A stretch of 64,000 nt of DNA from the NCBI RefSeq assembly GCF_004364315.1, contig NZ_SOBR01000007.1, forward strand, positions 62,001 through 126,000. The letters run 5' to 3'. This DNA is from Chromohalobacter marismortui (lineage in GTDB: Bacteria > Pseudomonadota > Gammaproteobacteria > Pseudomonadales > Halomonadaceae). Position 1 is the stretch's first letter, and every line of letters starts with the position of its first letter. The notes beneath the pieces were generated by a model that did no database searches, was not told where the DNA came from, and saw only the letters and a program-made list of their open reading frames with translations. Shown piece by piece: positions 30,363 through 41,979 of this stretch. A program made the position numbers and the translations under genes.

Positions 30363-31772
30363 ATGAGCCAACAAGTTCCCAATACCCCCATCGGCGCTTC
30401 CATTTTCCGCGCCTATGACATTCGTGGCATTGTCGACGACAGCCTGACCGAGGAGGGCGTCGAGCTGATCGGTCGTGCCATCGGTGCCGAAGCCGCCAGT
30501 CGCAACGAAGCCACCGTAGTCGTCGCCCGTGACGGCCGGCACTCGGGCAAGCGCCTGCAGGCGGCCCTGATTCGCGGTCTACGCGGCGCAGGACGCGATG
30601 TGATCGACATCGGCATGGTACCCACGCCGGTGCTCTACTTCGCCACCCACACGCTGGAGGGCACCAGCTCCGGCGTCATGGTCACCGGCAGCCACAACCC
30701 GCCCGACTACAATGGCTTCAAGATCGTGCTGGGCGGCGAGACGCTCTCCGGCGACGCCATCACCGCGCTTTATCAGCGCATCCAGGACGGCGCGCTCGGC
30801 GAAGGCGACGGCAGCCTGCGGGAAATGGATGTACGCGATGCTTATCTGGAGCGCATTCTCGGCGACATCAGCCTGAGCGGGAAGATCAAGGCGGTGGTCG
30901 ACTGCGGCAACGGCGTGGCCGGCGAACTCGGCCCCAAGCTGATCGAACGCCTGGGAGCGGACACGATACCGCTGTTCGCCGATATCGACGGCGACTTCCC
31001 CAACCATCACCCCGATCCCGGCAAGCTGGAAAATCTCGAGGACGTCATTCGTACCGTCAAGGAAACCGGCGCGGATATCGGCCTGGCCTTCGACGGCGAC
31101 GGCGACCGTCTCGGCGTGGTCACACCCGCCGGTGAGGTGATCTATCCCGACCGTCTGATGATGGCCTTCGCCGAGGACATGCTCGAGCGCAATCCCGGCG
31201 CCCGCGTGATCTTCGACGTCAAGTGCACCGGCAACCTGGCCCAGGTGATCGAGAAGGCCGGCGGCACACCGGAGATGTGGCGCACCGGGCACTCCTTGAT
31301 CAAGGCACGCATGAAGGAAACCGGCGCGGCGCTGGCGGGCGAGATGAGCGGGCATATCTTCTTCAAGGAGCGCTGGTATGGCTTCGACGACGGCCTTTAC
31401 GGGGCCGCCCGTCTGCTCGAGATCCTCTCTCGGCAGCGTTCACAAGGGCTGGACGCCGATGCCTTCTTCGCGCGCTTCCCGCAGGACCTCAGCACACCGG
31501 AGCTCAACGCCAAGGTCAGCGACGAGAACAAATTCGCCATCGTCGACAAGCTCGCTCGAGAAGGCGACTTCGGCGAGAACGGCGTCAAGACCACGCTCGA
31601 CGGCATCCGCGTCGATTATCCCGATGGCTGGGGGCTGTGCCGCGCGTCCAACACCACACCGATGTTGGTCCTGCGTTTCGAGGGCAAGAGCGAGGACGCC
31701 CTGACTCGCATTCAGGGCCAATTCCGCGACGCCCTCAAGCAGGTCGCCCCCGAGGCCGATCTCCCCTTCTGA
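30363..31772 (+). CDS. algC: Phosphomannomutase/phosphoglucomutase (AlgC type)
   Basis: Interconverts mannose- or glucose-1-phosphate and the 6-phosphates for exopolysaccharide and LPS sugar nucleotides. The 469 residues have the AlgC four-domain layout: IFRAYDIRG near the N-terminus, phosphoserine loop VTGSHNPPDYNGFK, magnesium loop AFDGDGDRLG, sugar-binding GEMSGHIFF and C-terminal phosphate-binding RASNTTPMLVLRFE. Start ATG 30363 is preferred over the in-frame Met nine codons upstream. It lies between dut and argB on the plus strand. Confidence 0.93.
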   Translation: MSQQVPNTPIGASIFRAYDIRGIVDDSLTEEGVELIGRAIGAEAASRNEATVVVARDGRHSGKRLQAALIRGLRGAGRDVIDIGMVPTPVLYFATHTLEGTSSGVMVTGSHNPPDYNGFKIVLGGETLSGDAITALYQRIQDGALGEGDGSLREMDVRDAYLERILGDISLSGKIKAVVDCGNGVAGELGPKLIERLGADTIPLFADIDGDFPNHHPDPGKLENLEDVIRTVKETGADIGLAFDGDGDRLGVVTPAGEVIYPDRLMMAFAEDMLERNPGARVIFDVKCTGNLAQVIEKAGGTPEMWRTGHSLIKARMKETGAALAGEMSGHIFFKERWYGFDDGLYGAARLLEILSRQRSQGLDADAFFARFPQDLSTPELNAKVSDENKFAIVDKLAREGDFGENGVKTTLDGIRVDYPDGWGLCRASNTTPMLVLRFEGKSEDALTRIQGQFRDALKQVAPEADLPF

Positions 31773-32744
<972 letters not shown>

Positions 32745-32849
32745 CATTTCCACCGGCACCCGGGACGGTGCGCCGCGATGCGCGACGATTTGTCGGCATC
32801 CCGGCAGCCCATTAGGATGGGCTGACACGATTCCAATAGAAGAAAATCG

Positions 32850-33467
32850 ATGACGCAGGAAACACCCAAGCAAACTCGCCGGGAGCAGATCCTCCAGGCG
32901 CTGGCGCTGATGTTGCAGGAGGACAGCGGCAAGCGGATCACCACCGCCGCGTTGGCCCGCCAAGTCGGCGTCAGCGAAGCCGCTCTCTACCGGCACTTCC
33001 CGAGCAAGGCACGCATGTTCGAAGGGCTGATCGAGTTCATCGAGGAGACCCTGTTCGAGCGCATCCGCCGTATTCTCGACGAGGAGCCGCAGGCACAGGC
33101 ACGCTGTCATCATATCCTGACGCTGCTGCTGGGCTTCGCCGAGAAGAACCCCGGGCTATGCCGGCTACTCGGCGGCGATGCCTTGACCGGCGAGACCGCG
33201 CGCTTGCGCGTGCGCATGACGCAGCTCTTCGACCGCCTGGAAACCCAGCTCAAGCAGATACTCCGCGAAGCCGAGATTCACGAAGGCTTGCGCACCACAC
33301 TACAAGTGTCGGCCGCCGCCAATCTGTTGCTGGCCGCCGCCGATGGACGCATCACGCAATATGTACGCAGTGACTTCCGGCGCCTGCCTACCGAGCATTG
33401 GGAAGATCAGTGGCAGATGCTCTCTGCCCGCTTGCTAATCACCACGCCACACCCTGCTCACGTGTAG
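32850..33467 (+). CDS. slmA: Nucleoid occlusion factor SlmA (TetR family)
   Basis: TetR-like DNA-binding protein that blocks Z-ring assembly over the nucleoid by binding specific chromosomal sites and FtsZ. The 205 residues start MTQETPKQTRREQILQAL and have a helix-turn-helix at about 28-65 (ITTAALARQVGVSEAALYRHF). The length and the position after dut/algC/argB match SlmA of related gammaproteobacteria. A 13-bp-stem hairpin lies just after the gene. Confidence 0.9.
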   Translation: MTQETPKQTRREQILQALALMLQEDSGKRITTAALARQVGVSEAALYRHFPSKARMFEGLIEFIEETLFERIRRILDEEPQAQARCHHILTLLLGFAEKNPGLCRLLGGDALTGETARLRVRMTQLFDRLETQLKQILREAEIHEGLRTTLQVSAAANLLLAAADGRITQYVRSDFRRLPTEHWEDQWQMLSARLLITTPHPAHV

Positions 33468-33478
33468 ACGCTGCATAC

Positions 33479-33509
33479 GACAATGCCCGGCACATGGCCG
33501 GGCATTGTC
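33479..33509. terminator. Strong hairpin between convergent slmA and rpoH
   Basis: Perfect 13-bp stem, GACAATGCCCGGC (33479-33491) and its complement (33497-33509), with an ACATG loop. It has no T run but is well placed to stop both convergent transcripts. Confidence 0.7.
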
Positions 33510-33558
33510 GGTGTCGCGTGTGGATGAACAGGCTGACTTTGCGAGTTGACGCCAGGGA

Positions 33559-34425
33559 TCACGCGACGAAGGCGCTGCCGAGCTGCTGCCGGATCTTCTT
33601 CATGGCATTTTTCTCGAGCTGACGAATACGCTCGGCGGAGACGCCATACACATCGGCCAACTCATGCAGCGTGGCCTTGGGTTCGGCAAGCCAACGACGC
33701 TGCAGGATATCCTGCGAGCGCTCGTCGAGTTCACGCAGCGCCGACTTGAGGCGATGCGTGGAATCTTCTTCCCAGTCCTCGGCCTCGAGTTGTGCAGCGG
33801 GATCGTAACGCTCATCATCGAGGTAATGGACAGGCGCCTGGAAGCCTTGATCCTCTTCCTCTGAGGGCGACGCATCGTAGCCGGCATCGAACGCCGAAAG
33901 ACGGCCTTCCATCTCACGCACGACCTGCGGCTTGACGTCGAGATCCTTGGCGATGGCATCGACCTCGTCGTTGTTGAGCCAGGCCAGACGCTTCTTGGCG
34001 CCGCGCAGATTGAAGAACAACTTACGCTGCGCCTTGGTGGTGGCGATCTTCACGATACGCCAGTTGCGCAGCACGTATTCATGAATCTCGGCCTTGATCC
34101 AATGCACGGCGAACGACACCAGGCGTACACCCTGGTTCGGGTCGAAACGCTTGACGGCTTTCATCAAGCCGACGTTGCCTTCCTGGATCAGGTCGGCCTG
34201 GGGCAACCCATAGCCGGAATAGCTGCGCGCAATGTGCACCACGAAACGCAGGTGCGACATGACCAGACGCCGCGCCGCTTCGAGGTCTCCCTGCTCGTAG
34301 AGGCGGAAGCCCAAGTCGCGTTCCTCTTCAGAGGTCAGCACGGCGATGCGATTGACGGCCTGAATGTAACCATTCAGGTCATGACCGGGAGAAAGATGAC
34401 CCACGGGCTGAAGACTGGTGCTCAT
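33559..34425 (-). CDS. rpoH: RNA polymerase heat-shock sigma factor RpoH (sigma-32)
   Basis: 288-residue sigma-70-family factor that directs transcription of heat-shock genes. Region 2 ([24 protein letters not shown], split across about 60-90) and region 4.2 ([21 protein letters not shown]) are intact. The RpoH box, QRKLFFNLR at about 133-141, identifies sigma-32 specifically. It lies next to the ftsX-ftsE-ftsY operon, the conserved gammaproteobacterial arrangement. The 153 bases upstream hold a candidate promoter and a TTGAAC-GAAA-GTTCAA hairpin. Confidence 0.96.
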   Translation of the reverse strand: MSTSLQPVGHLSPGHDLNGYIQAVNRIAVLTSEEERDLGFRLYEQGDLEAARRLVMSHLRFVVHIARSYSGYGLPQADLIQEGNVGLMKAVKRFDPNQGVRLVSFAVHWIKAEIHEYVLRNWRIVKIATTKAQRKLFFNLRGAKKRLAWLNNDEVDAIAKDLDVKPQVVREMEGRLSAFDAGYDASPSEEEDQGFQAPVHYLDDERYDPAAQLEAEDWEEDSTHRLKSALRELDERSQDILQRRWLAEPKATLHELADVYGVSAERIRQLEKNAMKKIRQQLGSAFVA

Positions 34426-34524
34426 GCAGATGTCTCCATCGGTTGTTCACCCTGCGTGCGTGGCGGACTCAACCTCCACGGCGGCACGGCGAAGGAATCA
34501 TGTGCCTGATAGCACGGATGACCC

Positions 34525-34554
34525 ATTAGAAGGCTAACTTGAACGAAAGTTCAA
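34525..34554 (-). promoter_or_regulatory. Candidate rpoH promoter
   Basis: On the minus strand TTGAAC (34554-34549), an 18-bp spacer and TCTAAT (34530-34525), 100 bases upstream of the rpoH start. The -35 element is also half of a 6-bp inverted repeat with a four-base loop (34539-34554). Assigned by eye only. Confidence 0.4.
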
Positions 34555-34578
34555 TACATGCCATCAGGCTTGTCAAGC

Positions 34579-35571
34579 CTAGCGGGGTTTGATGTCGGCA
34601 AGATGACGGCCGACGGCTAACCAAGCACCCAGCCAGCCAAGCAGTGTACTACAAAAACATAGCAAAGCCGATCCCCCAACGCCTAATCGCGGCAGCGTGA
34701 AGTGCGCGCCATAGCTTTCAGCCAGGGCGGTGACCGGCGCCGAGAGCCAATGGCCGCCGAGGGTCAACAGCACGATCGCCAGCACGCCGCCGCCCAGACC
34801 ATACCAAGCTCCGCTATAAAGGAAAGGACGACGCACGAACGCATGCGTGGCCCCGATCAGCGTCACTACCTCGATCTCTTGACGGCGGCTTTCCACCGCC
34901 AGGCGAATGGTATTGCCGACCACCAGCAGCACGCCCAGCCCGAACAGTCCCGCCAAGGCCAAGGTGAGACGCTGCCCCAATTCGGCCAGACGCCGCAGAC
35001 GCTCCAGCCAAGCGAGATCGACGCGTGCCTCATCGACGCCGTTCATCGCCTCGAGATTGCTGGCCAGCACACGGACCGCATCGGGATCGGTGTCGGCCGG
35101 CGTCACTACTACCGCCGCGGGCAGCGGATTATCTTTCAACGAGGCCAGCGCGTCTTCGAGCCCCATGCCCTGCTGGAATTCAGCCAAACCTTCGGCGGCG
35201 GTCACCAACCGCGCTTCCGCCACGGGCGCCTGATCGCGCAACCGCGCGGCGACATCCATGGCCGCACTCTCATCGAGACGCGTGTCGAGATAGACGGTCA
35301 CGGTCGCGCTTTCGTCGAGTTCGGCATCCAGCAGGCGGGCGCTATCCAACGCCAGCCACAACCCGCTGGGCAGCACCAGGGCGATGGCGATCGCCAGCAT
35401 GGTCAGCAGGCTGCTCAGCGGGCGCTTGGCGAGCCGCCGAGCGCTATCCAGCCACATCGCGCGGTGATGACGCAGCCAGGCACGGGTGCGACTTTCCAGT
35501 CCCACCTGGGAGGCCCTGGCGCCACGGCGCTCGCCACGCTGGCTGTCCGAAGACGTCGTGCGTCGTGTCAT
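34579..35571 (-). CDS. ftsX: Cell division protein FtsX
   Basis: 330-residue inner-membrane partner of the FtsE ATPase; the FtsEX complex joins the divisome and activates amidase activators such as EnvC. Four membrane segments are visible, one at about 55-80 and three in the last 130 residues, with a large periplasmic loop between the first two. The start at 35571 overlaps the ftsE stop by four bases. The N-terminal 35 residues are rich in Arg and Ser, a cytoplasmic tail longer than in E. coli family members is possible. Confidence 0.93.
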   Translation of the reverse strand: MTRRTTSSDSQRGERRGARASQVGLESRTRAWLRHHRAMWLDSARRLAKRPLSSLLTMLAIAIALVLPSGLWLALDSARLLDAELDESATVTVYLDTRLDESAAMDVAARLRDQAPVAEARLVTAAEGLAEFQQGMGLEDALASLKDNPLPAAVVVTPADTDPDAVRVLASNLEAMNGVDEARVDLAWLERLRRLAELGQRLTLALAGLFGLGVLLVVGNTIRLAVESRRQEIEVVTLIGATHAFVRRPFLYSGAWYGLGGGVLAIVLLTLGGHWLSAPVTALAESYGAHFTLPRLGVGGSALLCFCSTLLGWLGAWLAVGRHLADIKPR

Positions 35572-36236
35572 GCCGCCTCCTCGTCGCCGACCAGCCGCCC
35601 CTCGCGCAGGCGCAGGACCCGGTGCCGCAGGCGCGTGATCAGAGCCAGGTCGTGGCTAGCCACCATCACCGTGGTACCGATACGGTTGAAGTCCTCGAAC
35701 AAGCGCATGATATCGGCCGAGAGCTGCGGGTCGAGGTTGCCGGTGGGCTCGTCGGCGAGCAGCAACGATGGTTTGTTGACCACCGCCCGCGCGATGCCGA
35801 TGCGTTGACGCTCACCGCTCGAGAGCTCGATGGGCAGCGCCGTTTCCCGGTACAGCAGCCCCACCTTATCCAACGCGGCACGTACCCGCCGTGCCGACTC
35901 CCGGGGTTCCACGCCCTGAATCTCCAGCGGCAATGCCACGTTGGCGAAAACGCTGCGATCGAACAACAGCTGGTGGTCCTGGAAGACCACCCCGATCTGG
36001 CGGCGATAGTAGGGGATCTGGCTGAGATGAAAGCGGTCCAGATCATGACCGGCCACCAGTACGCGACCGCGCGAGGGCTTTTCCAGACGCATGATCAAGC
36101 GCAGCAACGAGCTCTTTCCGGCCCCCGAGTGTCCGGTGAGGAACAACATTTCGCCCCGCCCCACCCGGAAATTGATATCGGCGAGGGCCTCGGAGCGCCC
36201 GCCGTAACGTTTGCCGACATGCTCGAAGACGATCAT
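35568..36236 (-). CDS. ftsE: Cell division ATP-binding protein FtsE
   Basis: 222-residue ABC ATPase of the FtsEX divisome complex. It has Walker A (GHSGAGKSSLL, about 35-45), signature LSSGERQRIGIARA, Walker B LLLADEPTGNLD and the switch histidine in VMVASHDLAL. Start ATG 36236 (MIVFEHVGKRYGG) leaves four bases after the ftsY stop; longer in-frame readings run into ftsY. It is the middle gene of ftsY-ftsE-ftsX. Confidence 0.96.
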   Translation of the reverse strand: MIVFEHVGKRYGGRSEALADINFRVGRGEMLFLTGHSGAGKSSLLRLIMRLEKPSRGRVLVAGHDLDRFHLSQIPYYRRQIGVVFQDHQLLFDRSVFANVALPLEIQGVEPRESARRVRAALDKVGLLYRETALPIELSSGERQRIGIARAVVNKPSLLLADEPTGNLDPQLSADIMRLFEDFNRIGTTVMVASHDLALITRLRHRVLRLREGRLVGDEEAA

Positions 36237-36240
36237 ACCG

Positions 36241-37695
<1,455 letters not shown>

Positions 37696-37831
37696 GGGCG
37701 TGATCTACGTCTACGCGGACGACGCGCGCCACGCTCCCCGCGACACGGCGGGAATGACGCCCGGCGTCCTGAAGTGTCTGAATCGCCACATCCTATCACT
37801 GTGCAGCGGGTGGCGGTACAATCCACCCATC

Positions 37832-38455
37832 ATGAATCGACGTCGTTCCTCCTCCGCCAAGCATTCCGCCCGTGGCACGCGCCGTAGCGCGTCATCGCGC
37901 GCGCGCGGGCGCTTGCGTCTCATCGGCGGCGACTACCGTCGCCGCCAGTTGCCGGTTCTCGAGCGGCCCGGCCTGCGCCCCACCCCGGACCGCATTCGCG
38001 AGACGCTGTTCAACTGGCTGGCCTTCGGGCTCGCCGGCGCGCGGGTGCTGGACTTGTACGCCGGCACCGGCGCGCTAGGGCTGGAAGCCCTTTCGCGCGG
38101 TGCCGCCCAGGCCCTTTTCGTGGAAACCGACAGCGACATCGCCGCCAGCCTGAGCACCAATATCGCCACGCTGGACGCCAATGGCCATGTACAGCGCCAA
38201 ACCGCCATGGCCTTTCTCGCAGGCCCTGTCACGCCCTTCGATATCGTCTTTCTCGACCCGCCCTTCCGTCAGGGCCACGCCGCCGACGCCTGCCAGGCAC
38301 TGGAGGAGCGCGGCTGGCTAAGTGAGGAGGCGTTGATCTATCTGGAAATCGAACACGAATGCGAGCCCAGGGTGCCCGCCAACTGGCATTTGCATCGCGA
38401 TGTGCAGGCTGGCGATGGCATCGGACGCCTGTACCGTCGCCGCCACGCCACATGA
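37832..38455 (+). CDS. rsmD: 16S rRNA (guanine(966)-N(2))-methyltransferase RsmD
   Basis: 207-residue SAM-dependent methyltransferase acting on G966 of 16S rRNA. Motif I is VLDLYAGTGALGLEALSRGA and the catalytic motif is IVFLDPPFRQG (a DPPF type). The N-terminal 25 residues are rich in Arg and Ser and then LIGGDYRRRQLPV begins the conserved part. Start ATG 37832 was chosen because the in-frame region upstream overlaps ftsY on the other strand and its promoter zone. A TACAAT -10-like element lies at 37817-37822. The rsmD-ftsY divergent pair is conserved. Confidence 0.92.
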   Translation: MNRRRSSSAKHSARGTRRSASSRARGRLRLIGGDYRRRQLPVLERPGLRPTPDRIRETLFNWLAFGLAGARVLDLYAGTGALGLEALSRGAAQALFVETDSDIAASLSTNIATLDANGHVQRQTAMAFLAGPVTPFDIVFLDPPFRQGHAADACQALEERGWLSEEALIYLEIEHECEPRVPANWHLHRDVQAGDGIGRLYRRRHAT

Positions 38456-38575
38456 GCTTCCTGTCGGCGCCTGGCGACGCTTGTCGCGCGCGCGCGGCGC
38501 GGTTAGGCTGGCCGCCAACGGCGCCGTTAGCGTGCGCCCAACCCTATCGCCCCATTCACCGTGTAGGAGAAGCCA

Positions 38576-38785
38576 ATGAGCCTCGAACTCTTCAACCAGC
38601 TCGAACAGAAAGTGCAGAACGCTGTCGAGACCATCGAGATGCTGAAAATGGAGGCGGAAGAGCTGCGCGAAGAGAACACCCGCCTCAAGCAGGAGCGTGA
38701 TGAGTGGGAGCGCCGCCTCAATGGGCTGCTGGGCAAGTTCCAGGACATCGAAGACGACACCAGCGATACCTCACAAAGCCAGTAA
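38576..38785 (+). CDS. zapB: Cell division protein ZapB-like coiled coil
   Basis: 69-residue, highly charged protein predicted as one continuous coiled coil (heptad leucines through [20 protein letters not shown] and on to residue 55), matching the ZapB family that bridges ZapA-FtsZ and the nucleoid linker MatP. The start has GTAGGAG upstream. It lies 120 bases after rsmD and is convergent with rimI. Many short coiled coils look alike, so assignment rests on length, the [13 protein letters not shown] opening and family position. Confidence 0.82.
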   Translation: MSLELFNQLEQKVQNAVETIEMLKMEAEELREENTRLKQERDEWERRLNGLLGKFQDIEDDTSDTSQSQ

Positions 38786-38818
38786 CTCGTACCCGCCATG
38801 TCCTGGCGGGGAGCGCCG

Positions 38819-39289
38819 TCAGCCGTCCCCGCGCGCTGCGAGCGGCCTCGACATCAACACCGCCGCTTCGCGTTTGCCTCCCCTCGTCCCGACGGGGGGA
38901 TAGTAACCGTGCCGGCGGCCATCCTCGTCGAAACCATATTGACGGTATAGCGCCAGCGCGGGCGCATTGCTTGCGCGCACTTCCAGCAACAGACGTTCGG
39001 CACCGCCTTGATGTGCGCGCGTCACGAGATGCGTGAGCAACATGCCTGCCATGCCCTGGCGACGCGCGCTCGGTGCCACGGTGATCGCTTGCAGCTCGGC
39101 CTCGAAGGGCAACCAGGCGAGCACCGCATACCCCAGCAGCAGCGCGTCACGCCACGCCCCCCAGGCTTCCAGGGTGTCGTCGTTGAGTGCCTGCGCCAGG
39201 GTCGCCCGCCCCCAGGCATGCGCCTGTCCCGCTTCCGCGAGCGCCATCACGGCATCCAGATGCGACACGTCAAGACGCTCAAGACGCAT
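38819..39289 (-). CDS. rimI: Ribosomal protein S18-alanine N-acetyltransferase RimI
   Basis: 156-residue GNAT acetyltransferase that acetylates the N-terminus of S18. The acetyl-CoA motif appears as ITVAPSARRQGMAGMLLTHL (Q/R-x-x-G-x-G/A) and the substrate motif as LEVRASNAPALALYRQYGF. Start ATG 39289 (MRLERLDVSHLDAV). Its start overlaps the end of the holD-like gene by 11 bases, giving a bolA-holD-rimI unit on the minus strand. Confidence 0.9.
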   Translation of the reverse strand: MRLERLDVSHLDAVMALAEAGQAHAWGRATLAQALNDDTLEAWGAWRDALLLGYAVLAWLPFEAELQAITVAPSARRQGMAGMLLTHLVTRAHQGGAERLLLEVRASNAPALALYRQYGFDEDGRRHGYYPPVGTRGGKREAAVLMSRPLAARGDG

Positions 39290-40112
39290 CGTCGTGTCCC
39301 GCCCAGGCCTCACGCCATGCCGCGAGCTGCGGCCATAGCGCGCGCTTGGCGTCGGCGGATGAAGCAAGCGTCTCCAGCGACGGAAGCATCCAGCATGGCA
39401 GGCTTAACGTCTCGCTGCGCGCGTCCTCGAGGGCCAGCACCGCGTTAAGGGTCGCATCCTGGCCGAATACCAACAGCCGCTCGGGACGCCAGCCGCGCCG
39501 CGCCTGGCCAGCCATATAGGCGCGCAGACCGTCGCGGGCCTCGTCCAGGGGCGCAGTGACCGGCGCCGTGTCGACGAGCGGCCATTGAAAGCTGCGGAAT
39601 TCGAGCGCCGCATCCACGCGGATACCGGCCACACGCAACAGATTTCCAAGCAGTTCGAGCGCCGTACGGTCAGGTGCATTACCCCCCGGCACCAGCACCA
39701 GCCAGCGGCCCTCCAACGCTGCGATTTGCAGGTCATAGCGCAGCGCCTCATACGCTTCTGGCTTGCCATCGTCAGCGGCCGACGCCGCCGCCTGGTTAGC
39801 GTCTTCCAACGCCGACGGGGGGGGTTCGGGTGACGCTTCACCCAGCAGCAATGCCCGCGCCGACGCTTTCGAGACCGACTTGCCGGTGTTGCGCGGCGTC
39901 GACGCAGCGCCTCCTGCGGGAGCCGTGGACGGTGCGGCCGCATCGTCGAGCAGCGCCTGCAAGCGTTGACCATGGCTCGCCGGCGCCTGCGAAGGCGGCG
40001 TTTCCCATTCGCACATCGGCGTAGGCAGCGCATTGGGCAGCCGATAGCGGCTCACCCAGGCGCCGAGCCCCATGGCCTCGAGATACTGCAGCCGCTGGAC
40101 ATCGCCGACCAT
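39279..40112 (-). CDS. HolD-like protein (possible DNA polymerase III psi subunit), extended
   Basis: 277 residues. The N-terminus (LQYLEAMGLGAWVSRYRLP, after MVGDVQR) resembles the start of E. coli HolD (QLQQLGITQWSLRRPG), and the C-terminus (MLPSLETLASSADAKRALWPQL) resembles the HolD tail (SPALTDLRANPTARAALWQQI); HolD also precedes rimI in E. coli. Between them lies a long Ala/Pro-rich, poorly conserved linker (about 40-115), so the protein is twice the E. coli length. I infer a psi-type clamp-loader accessory. The start at 40112, one base after the bolA stop, is preferred; ATG 40163 would overlap bolA. An unrelated protein with similar ends remains possible. Confidence 0.6.
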   Translation of the reverse strand: MVGDVQRLQYLEAMGLGAWVSRYRLPNALPTPMCEWETPPSQAPASHGQRLQALLDDAAAPSTAPAGGAASTPRNTGKSVSKASARALLLGEASPEPPPSALEDANQAAASAADDGKPEAYEALRYDLQIAALEGRWLVLVPGGNAPDRTALELLGNLLRVAGIRVDAALEFRSFQWPLVDTAPVTAPLDEARDGLRAYMAGQARRGWRPERLLVFGQDATLNAVLALEDARSETLSLPCWMLPSLETLASSADAKRALWPQLAAWREAWAGHDDAS

Positions 40113-40113
40113 G

Positions 40114-40425
40114 TCAGTACGCGCCACCGCCTCGACAATTGGGAGAGGCGGGACGCGCCGCATCACGTTGACGCCACTCCTCTGGCGTATAGAGATGCAA
40201 GGCCAGGGCGTGCACCGGACCGGACAACTCGTCGGCGAGCAACGCATAGACCTGCTGATGACGCTTGACCGGCATCAGGCCCGCGAAGCGCTCGGCGACC
40301 AGGGTCACCTTGAAGTGCGTTTCGGAGTCCGGCGGCACATTGTGCATGTGGCTTTCGTTCTCGACCGCCGCATGCTCGGGGTCGAGTGACTGCAGCTTCT
40401 CTTCGATACGTGCCTGAACACTCAT
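40114..40425 (-). CDS. bolA: BolA-family protein
   Basis: 103-residue protein with the BolA fold: ARIEEKLQSLDP, the diagnostic ESHMHNVPPDSETHFKVTLV stretch, and helix-turn RHQQVYALLADEL. BolA proteins bind monothiol glutaredoxins and iron-sulfur clusters and can act as transcription regulators affecting cell shape. Start ATG 40425 has AGGAAGG upstream. It is followed one base later by the holD-like gene, so the three genes bolA-holD-rimI are co-transcribed. Confidence 0.92.
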   Translation of the reverse strand: MSVQARIEEKLQSLDPEHAAVENESHMHNVPPDSETHFKVTLVAERFAGLMPVKRHQQVYALLADELSGPVHALALHLYTPEEWRQRDAARPASPNCRGGGAY

Positions 40426-40491
40426 GACACCTTCCTCCTCTGTCGGATACGCGGCATTGTAACGTTTCCCGCCGCGGGGAATAAGCATCGC

Positions 40492-41871
40492 TCACGCCTT
40501 GACGCGCGCCAGCGGAATCCGCCACACGCTGAGCGCCAACGCCACCACCACACTGGCGCAGCCCAGCCATAACGCATACGACAGCGACCCCCAGGAAAGG
40601 GCCAGCATCAGCCCCACGCAAGCGGTTCCCAAGGCCTGGCCGAACGTACGCACCGAGGCCAGCACGCCCGACGCGTTGGCGCTATAGGTCAACGCCACGC
40701 TGCCGATCATCTCGCGATTGTTGGGCGCCTGGAACAACCCATAGCCGACCCCGCATAATACCGCGCGCCAGGCGATCGACATGGCGCTGGACTCGGCTGT
40801 CAACGTCACCAGGCTCAGCATGCCGAGCAGGAAGATCGACAGGCCCAACGACGAGATCAGCGTCGGATTGAAGCGGTCGGCGAGCCGTCCCGAGAGCGGT
40901 CCCGCCAACATCAATGCCAGTGGCCAGGGCGTGAACAACAGCGCGGCTTCGAGCGGCGTCGCCCCCATCACCGTCTGAAACATGAACGGCAACCCCACGA
41001 AGGTGATCCCCTGAGCGACGAAGGCCATCAGCGAGATCGTGGCGGCGATGCTGAAACGCGTGGCACGAAACATCGGCAGCGGTACCAGCGGCGCGGATGC
41101 CCGACGCTGACGCCACACGAACAGCACCAGGCACAGCACGCTGAGCAACAACGGCAACCAGGCACTCATGCCGCGCGCGCCATGGCCGATATGATCGAGG
41201 GAAAACACGAAGCCGCTGAGCATGGAGGCCGACAACAGGGCGCCCAGCCAATCGAATCCACGCGCCTCGATCGTCTCACGTGGTAGCGCACGAACCCCCA
41301 GGATCAAGGCCAGCAATCCCAGCGGCACATTGATGGCGAACAGCCACGGCCAGCTCGCGAAATACAGGATGATGCCACCCAGCGATGGACCGAAGGCGAT
41401 ACCAAAGGCCACCACCAGGGCACCCATGCCGATCGCCGACCCCAATAGACGCGACGGAAAGATCAGACGGTACATGGAAGGCCCGATGCTCAACATCGCC
41501 GCAGCGCCGACGCCTTGCAGCACGCGCGCTGCCACCAACCATTCGAAACTGCGCGACAACGCGCAACACAGCGAGGCCAGCACGAACAGCGCCAGCCCGC
41601 CCAAGTAAAGACGTCGCCGGCCAATGAGCCGACTCAGGGCAGCGAATCCCAACAACAGCGCCGCGCATACCAGCTGGTAGACATTGGTGACCCATACCAC
41701 GCGCGATTCATTCACCGAGAGTTCATCGGCAAGCGTCGGTAGCGCAATATTGACAATGCCGTTGTCGAGCACCGACATCAGCGTCCCCAACACCATCACC
41801 AGCATCGCCAGGCGGCGCTGCGGACCGGGCAAGCCTTCGTCACCGGGACGTGTCACGAACAAACGCTTCAT
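40492..41871 (-). CDS. MFS transporter, DHA2-like drug/efflux family
   Basis: 459-residue inner-membrane protein with 12-14 hydrophobic segments. It has the DHA2-style opening LGTLMSVLDNGIVNIALPTLA (motif D1 region) and the loop 2-3 motif LIGRRRLYLGG, pointing to a proton-driven exporter of the EmrB/QacA type. Substrate cannot be told. Start ATG 41871 (MKRLFVTRPGDEG) follows the best ribosome-binding context; 31 in-frame upstream codons look non-coding. It lies upstream of bolA on the same strand. Confidence 0.85.
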   Translation of the reverse strand: MKRLFVTRPGDEGLPGPQRRLAMLVMVLGTLMSVLDNGIVNIALPTLADELSVNESRVVWVTNVYQLVCAALLLGFAALSRLIGRRRLYLGGLALFVLASLCCALSRSFEWLVAARVLQGVGAAAMLSIGPSMYRLIFPSRLLGSAIGMGALVVAFGIAFGPSLGGIILYFASWPWLFAINVPLGLLALILGVRALPRETIEARGFDWLGALLSASMLSGFVFSLDHIGHGARGMSAWLPLLLSVLCLVLFVWRQRRASAPLVPLPMFRATRFSIAATISLMAFVAQGITFVGLPFMFQTVMGATPLEAALLFTPWPLALMLAGPLSGRLADRFNPTLISSLGLSIFLLGMLSLVTLTAESSAMSIAWRAVLCGVGYGLFQAPNNREMIGSVALTYSANASGVLASVRTFGQALGTACVGLMLALSWGSLSYALWLGCASVVVALALSVWRIPLARVKA

Positions 41872-41979
41872 CAGCACGTTACCACACTCCCCTCGCGTGG
41901 CGACGTGCTTTTCGCGCAGCGACGCACCGGCCTCTCGAGCGCGCTGAGCACCGCCCCTCGACACCGCTCACCGAAGGCT

